A DNA stretch of 64,000 nt, taken from contig NC_045142.1 in assembly GCF_008831285.2 (NCBI RefSeq), forward strand, positions 1,679,001 to 1,743,000. The letters run 5' to 3'. The notes below the pieces were generated by a model. That model had not been told where the DNA came from, did no database searches, and was given only the letters and a program-made list of their open reading frames with translations. This document shows positions 22,336 through 34,700 of this stretch, piece after piece; position 1 is the stretch's first letter; every line of letters starts with the position of its first letter. Both the position numbers and the translations under genes were made by a program. Source of the stretch: Nymphaea colorata. Taxonomy: Eukaryota; Streptophyta; Magnoliopsida; Nymphaeales; Nymphaeaceae.

Positions 22336-25300
22336 ATGGTTACTGAGAGTCCTATGAAAATGATTTCTGAGATGGGAATGAGGCCGGGGATACTTGGAGA
22401 GAATCGCGGTGAGGGATCGTTCGGTGACGATTTGGGGAAGGAGTTGGAGTTTCTTCTGAAGGAGCAGCGGCGGCAGCAGGTGAGCGAGCGGGAGAGGGAG
22501 CTGAACCTTTTCCGGAGTGGAAGCGCGCCGCCGACCGTTGAGGGCTCGCTCGCGGCTGTCGGCGGGCTTTTTGGCGAGGGCGGTGGCCCCGCGCCTGTGG
22601 GGCTCGGCTCCGATGAGGAGATGAGGAACGATCCGGCGTACCTCTCCTATTACTTCTCGCACGTCAACCTGAACCCCAGACTGCCGCCTCCGGCACTGTC
22701 TAAGGAGGATTGGCGGTTTGCGCAGAGGTTCCAGGCCGGTGCGGGCGGAAGCTCAGTGCTTGGCGGGATTGGTGACCGGCGGAAGGGGAGCCAGGCTGCT
22801 GCCTCTGGGGGCGCACAGGCCGATGGGGGAAGCAGGTCTTTGTTTTCGTTGCAACCAGGGTTCAATTCGCAGGCGGAGGAGGCGATGCAGCAGTCGGCTG
22901 AGTGGCTTGAGCATGGGGGGGATGGACTGATCGGGTTGTCTGGATTGGGTTTGGGAAGACAGAAAAGCTTCGCTGATATTCTGCAGGTAAGATTTGAGAC
23001 CATTTTTTCCCCCAAAATTTCGTTCTTTACTTAGGCAGCGGTTTCGTTTTTGAATGAAATGATCAAAATGTTGTAACTTCTCTTGATTACCAGTCGAGTG
23101 CTATTATTCTTATTGCAGTTACTGGTCGATATGACCAATGCAGAACTATCATACCCTTCTGCACCCGATGGTGCATACTTAGTCATTACCAGTCTCCGGG
23201 GATATTTTGAAACATCTTAACCATCTTTAGGTGGTGACTTCACTCTGTATTTAAAATTGATCAATCCATCTGAATAATGTTCTTTAGGTTCAGACAACAT
23301 ATTTATTTCCCGATATCTTTACTTTCTCCCGATATCTTTACTTACCCGCATCTGGTTGAATATAACTTGACTTGGCTATCAGGGCTTTGCAGAAAGGCCA
23401 TTGGTCGGATGATACCGCCATTAGCTAGTCCGACAAGTAGATTAGTGGGTCTATCTCAGTTTCTTAGATCGACATGATGAGAGACGCAGAGATGGAATCT
23501 TAAACGTATTTTAGTCTATGCCTTGAAAGGTGCATGCGTTATCGCTTTTCATTTTTCTCATTGCGCTTTTGTTTTAACTCCTCATTAACTGAAAGTTTGA
23601 AGTTGCTCCCCTGGATTTGAATGGATTCCGCTAGTTTCTTGAAAGTTTCTTTTGCTTGTACTTCCCTACATCGTACTTTTTCAAGAACGCACCATTTGTG
23701 CGGATTAAACATTCTATAACAGCAACTTTATGTCCATCTTTGGAAAACCTCGCTATGTCCAGGAAACCATTCTCCATGAGACTCTGGCAACAGGTTCTCC
23801 GTTAATCTGTACGTATGGTACAGAAGAATAACCATTTATACTACTTTTTTGTCTGTTCTATAGTACGTACAACTAGACCCGTCATTTAAGGGTATTGTGG
23901 TTGGTACAGAGATGCATGTGAATGAGCCAATGAGGGGTGCTGGCTTGGGGCTTGCTCCTTTTGGCATTTTAAGCAAGCAGCAGTTGTTTGGTACAGCTGT
24001 GGTTAGGCACTAGTAAGTGGTTTCCTCCTTCAGACTAGGTTCTCCCTCATGTTGTTCCAATTCTGCAGCTAATCTATTCCATGTGTACTTGCTCGTAAGT
24101 TGAAAAACCACATGCTTCATGTTTGTTAAGCTTCTGGTTGAGTAAGCCTCCTAATAAAATTGTTAGCTTCAAAGTTTGTGACTCCTGGATATCAAGGCTT
24201 TTGCGGCTGCTGTTATATAACCAGATCTTGCTATACTGGTCCGGTGGTTCCACATTGCCATCTTCAACCTAAACCGTATATGCTGTTCTGTGGTTTCAAA
24301 TTGTTCAATGTTCCACTGCTATTGCTTCAGCATGGCACTTGATTTGTTTATTGTGCACATGCAATCTTGAAGTTGGTGGCTGATGGAAGTTTCTCCTGTA
24401 ACTTTTTGGGAGGCTTCATGGAATTGTGAAGCAAAGCATTTGCAGCACTGATTTTATTTTCACTATTCCCTTGAGTTTAACTTTGGTTCTATTTAAGAGA
24501 TGCAATGAGGGACCAAAACTAAGTAGCTGTCCATTTCTTTTATGCATACAGATCTACTCTATGCTCTATCTTGGTAACTTTTTTGACTTGTGATAGCAGG
24601 AAGACCTTGGCCGCTCTAGTCCTGCTCCAGGTCATATTTCTCGTCCAGCAAGTCGCAATGCTTTTGGTGATGGTGATGAAGCCAAATTTGTGCATTTTCA
24701 TCATGAAATCACGTCTTTGGAAAATCTGCAGCCTAGTACGACCATGCAAGGAACAGGTGGAGCACCACACCTTGGTTCATCAGCTTTTCCTTCTACTTTA
24801 GGTGCATCAATTCCACGAAGTGCGACTCCAGACCCCCAGCATGTTTCAAACTCTATCAATGCCAGCCTTTCAGCTGTGGGGGGCCGGCTTGCTTCTTCTG
24901 ATAAGATGACTGTTGGTGGCCCAAGTTCACTAAGTCACGTTCCTCCAAATGTGACAGACTCTGACCTTGCAAACACTTTGTCAGGCATGAGCCTATCCAG
25001 AAATGATCTGGTTGATGAGGATCATCTATTGCAATCACAACTTCATCAGGAAATTGAAGGCCATTCAGATATCCTGTTTGAATTGCAGAGTAGCCATAGT
25101 AATGGCAAGCACCATCCATACTTGAAAAGTACAGAATCTCTGAATCTCTCAGTTGCATCTAAACCTATAAAAGCTTCATATGCTGACTTGGCAAAAAACA
25201 ATGGAGCTGCAGGAGACCTAAACAATTCTTCAATTACTTCTGATGGGCAAGTTGACATGCCCAAACGGTCTGCTTCTTCTGGTAATTCATACAGGAAAAT

Positions 25301-28300
25301 GCCAATTGCTGATTCCATTGCTAATACCATGGGGTCTCCTCATTATGATACCATGGATCGGTCAAATGATGGATTTGGAGGCTATGGTTTGGGTGCATAT
25401 GCTGTTGATCCATTATTGTCGTCGATGATGACTAGTCAGCTTGCTGGTGGCAATTTGCCTCCTTTATATGATAGTACATCATCCATATTCGCCCCTGGAA
25501 TGGATTCACAGGCATTAGGTGGTGGAATTTCCGCAGGTACAACTTTGAACAGGATTCCAAGTATGCAAAATCCCAATAGACTTGGAAGCCATGCTGCAGC
25601 TGGTCTTCAGTTGCCTGTGGTAGATCCTTTGTATATGCAAAGTTTGCATAGGAACTCAGAATATGCTGCACAGGTTCCTGCCAATTTTAATGATAGAAAT
25701 TTTATGGGGAATTCTTATGTGGACTTATTACAAAAAGCCTATATTGGGGCATTGCTGGCACAAAAATCACAGTATAATATGCCATTTTTAGGGAAGCCTG
25801 GTGGACTAAATAACGGATTTTGTGGCAATCCTTCCTATGGAGTTGGTATGCCATATCCAGGGAGCATGTTAGCTAATTCTGTTATTCCTGGTTCTCCTGG
25901 TGGACCAGGAAGCCCCCTCAGACAGAACGAAAGGAATTTGCATTTTCCTTCTGGTATGAGGAGCTTGGGTGGTGGAGGTGTCATGGGTTCATGGCGCCCA
26001 GATAGTGGAGGTAATATGGAGGAAAGTTTTGCATCTTCCTTGTTGGAGGAATTTAAAAGCAACAAGACAAGATGTTTTGAGCTGTCAGAAATTGCTGGCC
26101 ATGTTGTTGAGTTCAGGTGCTTGTTTGAATTTTAATTACATTTTGTAGTTTAATTGGAGCCCTTTTCAGATGGTTCTAATTTTGTTTCTGTATGAAACAG
26201 TGCTGATCAGTACGGGAGTAGGTTCATTCAACAGAAATTGGAAGCTGCCACTATTGAGGAGAAAAACATGGTCTTCCAAGAAATAATCCCTCAAGCCCTT
26301 TCTTTAATGACAGATGTGTTTGGAAATTATGTGATCCAGAAGGTACCTACTTTATCTTTTGGCAATCTGATTGATTTACTTATATCTTTTGAGCAAATTG
26401 TATATGGAATTGATAATTTGGCATGTCAGTTTTTTGAGCATGGGACTGCAGCCCAGAGAAGGGAACTAGCTGACCAACTTACTGGTCATGTTTTGACCCT
26501 AAGCCTTCAGATGTATGGCTGCAGAGTAATTCAGAAGGTAATAATTCTCTTTATTTTTGTGAATAAAAACTAGTCATGCATTCCAGTTTGTGTTTTTCTC
26601 CTGCAGCTCTTCTTGTTTTTATTTGCAATAGTATCCAATGTCATGCTCTTGTGCATTTAAGTGGAAGTTGGAAAATTCATGTATACAAGAATTTGTTTGC
26701 CATGGATGCATATGCCTTATGATACAATTTCAGTATCTATAAAAGTTTCAGGATCTGCTTCATGAGGAAATTTAATGTGGTTTTTTTAGTTTAGGAATTT
26801 GAAAAATTTGAAAAATGATAATCCTTTTGCTCATAAATGACCTGGCCTATTTTTTGAGTGGCATTGTCATAGACATGCATCAAGATTTTACGCCAAAAAA
26901 AAAAAGACAATTTATCATGTTTCTTTATCAGCATGTTTTTCTCCTGTTCTGATGTTGCTTTGAGAAAAAGATCCATTGTGGTTTTACTGATGAACTGGCA
27001 TACAGGCAATTGAAGTGGTGGACTTGGACCAACAGACTAAAATGGTTTCGGAACTTGATGGCCATGTCATGCGATGTGTTCGGGATCAAAATGGCAACCA
27101 TGTCATCCAAAAGTGCATTGAGTGCATCCCTCAAGATGCAATTCAGTTTATTATTTCTTCATTTTATGATCAAGTAGTAACATTGTCAACACATCCATAT
27201 GGTTGCCGTGTCATCCAGGTTTGGGCCTTTCTTAATGTGTTTCATACTTTCATCTATTGTGCTGTGGCCTCCTGGTTTCATGTTTAATGAACATACTTTT
27301 TTTTACTGTGCAACAGAGAGTTTTAGAGCACTGTGATGATCCCAAAACTCAGCGTATCATGATGGATGAGATTATGCAATCTGTGTGCATGCTAGCACAG
27401 GATCAATATGGGAATTATGTTGTTCAGGTGTGTTACATGTATTTTTTCCTATTGTTGGGTTTTAGCCTGTTTCTATGATCTAGAGAAGCATGAACACTAG
27501 TAGTTTGAAAGAGCATGTTGGTCATAAAAATGGAATTCTTTTACTGAAATAGCAATTTTCCTGCCCTATGATAGTTGCTTTTTTTGTGTGCTTAAAGTGG
27601 TTCTTAAGCCATGTTAAGAGAACTTGGGGATGGCAAAAAGCTGCCTTGTTAATCAGAGCTGCTTCTTTTTTGTCTCTGATTGTTAATTTTGTCTGAATGT
27701 TGGATGCAATAATACGTGTTGAACCTCATCTCATGGAATGCGGACAAGGAAATCCTGTTTGGTTTAGTATACTACTGGATGCTACCTTTAGTGTTCCCAA
27801 AAGCTGTTTGTAGTTGGGCCTTTAAGAAAAGTATTTTGTCTAACATTTAAATGAAAATAGTAAAATGTATTCCCATGTTTCACTAAACAGGTGATGCTTC
27901 TTGGGGGTCTGTAGCAGTAGTAACTGCCTTTTGTTTTTATCATATTGTTTCTAAGTAGACATATGTAATATAAAACTGACTTCTTCTAAATGATCACCCC
28001 AAAATAAAAGTTAGGATAGTATGACACACGTGTCTGTTGACATTATGATTTCTACTTCATATAGTCTTCATTTATGATTTTTGTTTTCCATGTGTTGCTG
28101 TTGCTATTGGTCATGCAGTTTTAGGTTTTGTTTCTCTCATTTATTAGTCATTTTATGTTGACTGGCTTTCTGTAAAACTTTATGTTGGTATGAATTGCAT
28201 TGGAACAGCATGTTCTAGAGCATGGGAAACTACATGAACGATCAGCTATAATAAAACAGTTAGCTGGACAAATTGTTCAAATGAGCCAACAGAAGTTTGC

Positions 28301-29367
28301 TTCTAATGTGGTTGAGAAATGTCTCACATTTGGTGGGCCAGAAGAGCGTCAGATTTTGGTCAATGAGATGCTTGGTTCAACTGATGAAAATGAGCCGTTG
28401 CAGGTTTGTAACTCTGTTCTCTAGCAAATGCAAAAGTCCTTATTTTTCATGGCTAGATGCTAGTTCTTAGTTTGTTGACCTATTCCAGATTATGTCCTGC
28501 AAGTTCTACTTCTGAATAGTGGATTTACTTTTTTATATAGGTCAATTATTTCCTTGATATTAATGTTGTCTGGCTGCAGGCAATGATGAAGGATCAATTT
28601 GCAAATTATGTTGTACAGAAAGTATTAGAAACCTGTGATGACCAGCAGCGTGAGCTTATCCTCTCACGAATTAAGGTTCATTTAAATGCTCTGAAGAAGT
28701 ACACGTATGGAAAGCATATTGTAGCACGTGTAGAGAAACTTGTAACTGCCGGAGGTGTGTTGGTTTCTTCATTTTTCTGGTTTGTTTTCTCCTTTCTAGT
28801 CTGTAGTTGCTTGTTGACAATTCGAGGGTCTGTCATCACTTGAAAAGCCATGTTTTGGTTGGTGTTATCAACTCTAAGGCATCAGTTCTACTAAATAGTA
28901 TGAGTCCAGGTTCCTTAAATTTGAGTTGTACCAATCGTCTTAGGGTTGGTATAGAACGCACAACCGAGTCTCATGACTCGAATACAGGTAGCTAATTTGA
29001 CTATATTTTCCGATTTCATGACCAGGGTTACAAGCATGGTCCATCTGACATGTGATGGACATGCTTTTCTTGGCGTGCATGATAAATATTGTAGCCAATC
29101 TTACAAAAATGAGGCTGATGAGCCAACCCCCATCTTCCATGCTCGACCTACATTGTAGACGAGCTGCTTGTGGCTCAGGTTTCTTAGATCATTGATAAGA
29201 ATGGAACTTCATTCTGGTTGAACCAGATCGGACCATTATAACCTGCTTTGGTTATTTATCAATGGGAGGTTTTAGCCCTTACGTTCTTCAAGTTTTGGAA
29301 TTCACTAACTATACGTCTCCTGATTGCAGAGAGGCGCATTGGAGTGCAGGCTTCTAATTCATCTTAG
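22336..29367 (+). CDS. PUM: PUMILIO-family RNA-binding protein (1049 aa)
   Basis: Nine exons keep frame: 22336-22986, 24600-26116, 26201-26342, 26430-26537, 27006-27218, 27317-27427, 28209-28403, 28580-28754, 29330-29367. The total is 3150 nt with the stop. ATG at 22336 is chosen because MVTESPMKM matches plant PUM starts. The first half is the plant NABP-type region ([42 protein letters not shown]). From about residue 705 come eight Puf repeats. Their base-reading triplets are S-R-Q (729, 730, 733), N-Y-Q, C-R-Q, N-H-Q, C-R-Q, N-Y-Q, S-N-E and N-Y-Q, the same code as the canonical PUM1 domain. The protein should bind UGUANAUA in 3' UTRs and repress or destabilise cytoplasmic mRNAs. No break seen; several repeats have their own exon. 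Confidence 0.95.
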
Positions 29368-30185
29368 GTGAGATGGATTGTGCAGGATGTTGTACAGCTA
29401 ACCCGAGGCTTGGAGAGTGTACAAGCTTGACTGGAAATAAAGGTGTTTCCTTTGTACTGAAACTTGTACATTGTGTAGTTTGAGTTGAGAGGGTTTGTTA
29501 TTGAAGATGGTAGGAGTTGCTGAGAGGCCCAGATGGTGAATATTTCACGTGCCCCTGCAAAAAAAGCATTTGCAGCAGAGACGATAAAAGAGACTGCAAA
29601 ATCTCTTTGTTGTACAAAGAAGTGAGGTGATGTTAGGAGTAAATTAAGGTAACTGTACAAATGTCACCATGTGGAGAGCCGTCACTGTTTTAGGTTCGCT
29701 AGGAAATTTTCCATAGAGATAATTTATTTATTCTTATGAATATGAATTAGCCTGAATATTTGATGGTTAATTTCATGAGTTGATTTCTGTATGTGGCTTT
29801 GGTTTCATTATCTCTTTCTTTGTCTTTTTTTTTTTTTTTTTTTTTTGGGTATGCGTTGTCATGGTTGTAGATAATTATGTAATTACTGACTGCCACGACA
29901 TGGATTAAGAATCAAAGCTTTTACTTAAACTGCCAGATGTGGATTTTCTCATATCTTATCACGTCATGTTGTTAGGTGATCAGACTTTTCAAGGCTCCTC
30001 TTGCTATGTTGAATATGAACTGTAAGTTCATTCAGGAGGACTGACCTCTCTCTCTCTATCTCTCTCTCGCTGAAGGGCAGGGGTCCCCCACTCTTCTTCC
30101 CTCTCATCTCTCCCTGGAGGGCGGGGAGCAACTTTCAGAAATTCGGAGGGGGTCTGTCATGTCCTTCCCTGTTGGATGGGTTGAG

Positions 30186-30220
<35 letters not shown>

Positions 30221-31716
30221 ATACACATGTGCGGAGGCTTGAGGCATTTGCAGACCTCAAAGGTTGGACTACCTTCATTTTGAAGTGTAGAACATAATGG
30301 CAAAACACCTTAGGCTTTGATTTTAAACTTATCTCCTTCAATTTGAAGTTCGCAAGTCTAATAATAATTGAATAAGAGGTGGCGGAAGCCTTTGGTTGGG
30401 CTTAGGAGATTGTTAGGTATTGATTCTATTGAGATGAAGTCAACAGGTTTTGGACATTGATGTAATGGCCTATCTCCGCTTAAGTGTCCAGATGGATGGT
30501 TTAGTCACTATCATGGCGGACTTCAGTTCCTAGTTACAAAAGCACGAAACATGGTAATTGGTAGTATGACTATACATGCTCCCTGAGTGTTTTGATATGT
30601 CCTTTCCATGCATATATCAGGTGTGAAAATTCCCTACTCACCAGAACTGACCCAACTTTTTACAGGATTTGTACTCTTAAACAATTCTTTTTTCTGATTG
30701 GCACGAGATCCAATATTTACGTCATTTGGTCCGCTTCTCAGATCTCCAACGCAGTTAGTTTGGTCACTTGAAAAGCATTCCGAATCTGGCTGGTACGGCG
30801 TCGTGCCTTTTCTACTGGATTCATCTAAATAATTCCATTAAGGAACGTATGGGCTATCGTCTTTCATTATAAATAAACATACAGGTATGATCCGCCGATC
30901 CCCACTATCATAGTGAGAACTCGTCAGGTTTTCTACTAGAAAGCAACGAGTTTCTCATAATTGAGAAACGAAGTTGAAATGAGTTTCCCGTATATGAGAA
31001 TTGAGAAATGAGCTTCTCTCTCTGTGGTGTTTAATAGAAACAAAAAACTTTTGAAGATGGGTGCTCGTACGCCCCGTAAACTGGCCCGTCAACCAGAAGC
31101 AGGAAGTATCCAACTTCAAACAACACGCTTTTCTATTATATAGAGGCATCACTATCGTTTATCACTTCCAATGGATTGTGTCAAACATTTTATTGTTGGA
31201 TTTAAGAACAACATCCATAATCTCACCATGTTCATTGGAGGAGAACACGGTATTCTTACGTGTATTTCGCAGAAGGACAATGTTTTTTCTTTTTAAACGC
31301 TTTCGAAGGGTTCAAATCTAGATCATATTCTCAAAACCGTTTCCAAACTTCTTTTACCGGATTCGGTTCCTAGCGTGGTTCGGATTCTGAGAGCATGCCA
31401 TATCCACTGCTGAGTAGGGGTGTAAATATGCGTGCAAGTGGTTGGTCGGTTTAGTTACGCTTGTTCGGGAAAGGCGGTAGAACTAGAAGATCCGAGACCT
31501 CCCTCCTTCCATGAGGATTGAGGCGTTTTTCTAAAACCTTCTCCCTCTCACTCTCCCTGGTTCTTCCTCTTCATCTTCTTCAGCAGGAGGAGTCGAGTCT
31601 AATCGCCTTGACATCTTCGTGAATACTGAGTGTAGTGGCTGCGGCAAGAGGTTTATTCGGAGGCAGTCCAAGGACATCTCACTCTTCGCTACGACTTCTG
31701 TTTTTGAAGCTTGGAA
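29368..31716. other. PUMILIO 3' UTR and intergenic region
   Basis: The first ~300 bp after the stop contain six TGTAC words (29391, 29418, 29453, 29465, 29611, 29654) and are presumably 3' UTR. Further on are poly-T at 29827-29848, CT tracts at 30043-30069, a CT/CA compound repeat at about 30188-30220, and a perfect 8-bp inverted repeat at 30950-30969 (GTTTCTCA, TAAT, TGAGAAAC). The last 300 bp is the presumed FES1 promoter and leader. No further gene is seen. Confidence 0.5.
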
Positions 31717-34700
31717 ATGGCGGGAGAGAGACCGAAGTGGGACGGGTTGCTGAAATGGAGTCTCTCGCACTCTGAGGGAACCAGAACTACTCGGAATTTG
31801 AGGTGGCTATCCTTTTCCCGACGTCCTTTTTTCTTGATTTATTCGGCAACTCGGAGTCGATAACTCACGAGTAGTTGATGATCCATCAACTCGTGTCACT
31901 TCTTTCGTTTCGTACTCGGATCGATCTTGATGACAGAAGATTTTAGTTTTTACTTCTAGTTTTTTTGTTTGTTTCCGATGTCTATTAGAAATTTTCTCTG
32001 GTTTTTCGTTCTGTATTTTGTTCCTCGCTGTTTTGATCATTACATTGTGGGATTTACCAAGGATTCAGGACTTCTCTTGTCATGGATTATCCTCTAGGCC
32101 ATAGTTCTTTCTCGTCCACAAGTAACGACTGGTAAGGACGTCAACGATAACATCCCTTAATTGAAAAATGACAGTTAGCCATTGGAAATGACAGTGCGTG
32201 AGTAGGCTACCGTTCTTTCACAGAACTGCAACTGAAAATCAAATATTTTATCCTTTGTTAATATCAAGCATCACAATTGTTTTCCGACGGTAGGATACAG
32301 AATTCAGAATGTGCATGGATTCTTTAAGCGAGGAATGTTGCAGGATGTAATTTTGCTTGTTCACAAATGTAACTGTGCCTAGGGAAAAGTATTTGTGCTT
32401 TCCGTTTGTATCGAAGTTCTATGTTTACAACTTTGATATGACATTGAATTATCGATACAACGGGAATTATGCATTTCGAGGAGTAATTGTTGTACGAGGA
32501 TAGTTTAAGATCTAATTTTTCTAGTTGCTTTGGATGGATAGTTATCTGTTTATTTCTTCTTCACATGGAAGTTCTCGTGAAACGTATCTATCTGTTTCCT
32601 TGCATTGGAGTTTTCTGACATGACGATGCTGCAAAGAAAATAGAAATTGTGGAAATGTCTGACCCCCACGATACCTTGGAATACAAAAATCTGACCTCGT
32701 AATAGGTCTGTCCGTCTGTGATTGTCATCTAATCTTGAATTCACGAATATTCTGAGCATATCCAGTGGTGAATGTTGGTTTTGTTGAAGGCTTGAAGCAA
32801 CATTTTGTGACTCTTATTCTAAAATATGTAGTTGGTGCCTCAAATAATAGTTGGTGCCTCAAATAAAATCTATCACCATGTTGTGCACTGTGAAATCCTT
32901 GAACGGTTGAACCCATGAAAAATCTGAGAGGTTTTTGCATATAGACGCTGAGAATGGTGAGATGTAGTTTAGCTGCACGGTTTGGAAATATTAGCCAAAA
33001 AGAAATAGTGATGTCTGAATCTGCCTTATAAAGAGGAAAAGCTGGTACGCCCTTTGCATTTTCCATCCATATTTGCCTTAGAAACGTCTGTCATTCATTC
33101 GTAAATAGAAATTTCAAGACCAAGCATGTATTAAAATTTGTTTCTGGAGAGCAGGTATTTGACAGCTAAAAGAGCATGAAAGGAAATGATCAAATAAGTC
33201 AGCTAGAAAAGTGATTAGTAAACTAAGAAGAAGGCATCAGAAAACTTGATATTCTCCAAGAAAAGGGATGGATGTTCGAGGATTTTGGTGAGGAGGCATA
33301 TTGTGATTTTATGAAACCACTAACAAGGTTCAAGTATCTGTTTAATCGTTGCCTAAATTGTCAAAATCGGAAAGCAAACATAAGTCAGTCATGATCCTAA
33401 AAAGACTAATCAGGATTAGTCAAAACTAATACGTTTGAATTCATCCAAGTCAGTTAGCTAAAGTAAAATTAATAAAAAAAATTGTAAAAACACTGTCAGC
33501 CAGTTATATATATATATATATATATGCAAACAGTGCCATCTTGGAACTAATTTTTCCAATCCCTTTCTCTCTACCTTGCACTCTTTTTCTCTTTCTCAAA
33601 GTATTCTTCTGTTTTTCTTTTCCACAACCATGCTTCTACCCTATGATTGGTGGATCATGGGTGGGAAAGGGAAACTAGGGCTAGCTGACATGGTTAGTCA
33701 ACTAGTCCATGACCTAAGGCCCTACCTGCTGCATGGTGATGGTTTAGTTAGCCGACTAATTGCCTAAGTTCACAAGAAAGTGGACTATGTGGTCTAAGTG
33801 AAGGTATCAGATGGTGAAGCTTGCCCCTTGTGAGAAATCCTACATCCATGGAACATCATTTGGGAGGCCTTTCCTTTCTGCCTTGAATTAAATCACGAAT
33901 GCAAGTGCAATGTTACAACCATTTGAGTACTTAGGGGTCGGGTGTGATGCACTTGGACCTCAACCTCTTAAGTCATTACTCATATATGAGAGGTAAGTAG
34001 GTGGGTAACTGTGTGACCATCTTAAATATGTGGATAGCTTTGTTTGAGAGTTAGAGATCACTCCTTTAAAGGGTTCCTAATATAAATAAAACTAAAATAT
34101 TTTAAGCAACGGACAAGAAAGTTGTGGTTAATCTAGTTTGGCCGCATGTGTGTTGCCCACGAGCTGGTTTTAGTGTGGTGCATTTGCACAATTATAACGC
34201 TTTACTGCTCAATTATGTGTCTGTGGCAGTGTAGTTTCTTATATTGTAGCCTTTGAGTTATTTGGATTATGTAACAGGTAATATACTAATTGTGTTTCTT
34301 TTGGAGAAGAGTTATGGTTTTTCTTTTGCCTCTTAAAGAGGTTTTTTAATATAAAATCTCTTGTGAGATTCCACTATAATTGTGACTACGGGAATCTGGG
34401 TTAATGGAACTTTTAAAAAAATTGAGTTATTTTAGGATAGTTATGTGAATTCCTGTAAACTACTCTTTTATGCTAAAGTCTTGGTTTTATGCTCTTATTT
34501 ATGATAATGTTGCCTGCAGTGAGGAGGATAGAAAATGGTTCCTAGAAGCAATGGAAGGTCAAACAGTTAATGTTCTCAAGAGAATGAAGGAAATTACTCT
34601 TGTTATGAAAACTCCAGAGAACATTTTGGAGACTCAAGGTGTGACAGCTGCTGATATTGAAGGTATTCAATTATATTACCAATGTTTGTTAATGTGATGG

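Larger units (their letters stand above)
31803..34519 (+). other. FES1 first intron
   Basis: The 2.7-kb intron lies between the 86-nt first exon and exon 2. It holds a 19-bp tandem duplication at 32829-32867, an (AT)n tract at 33504-33526 and no supportable gene. Confidence 0.7.
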
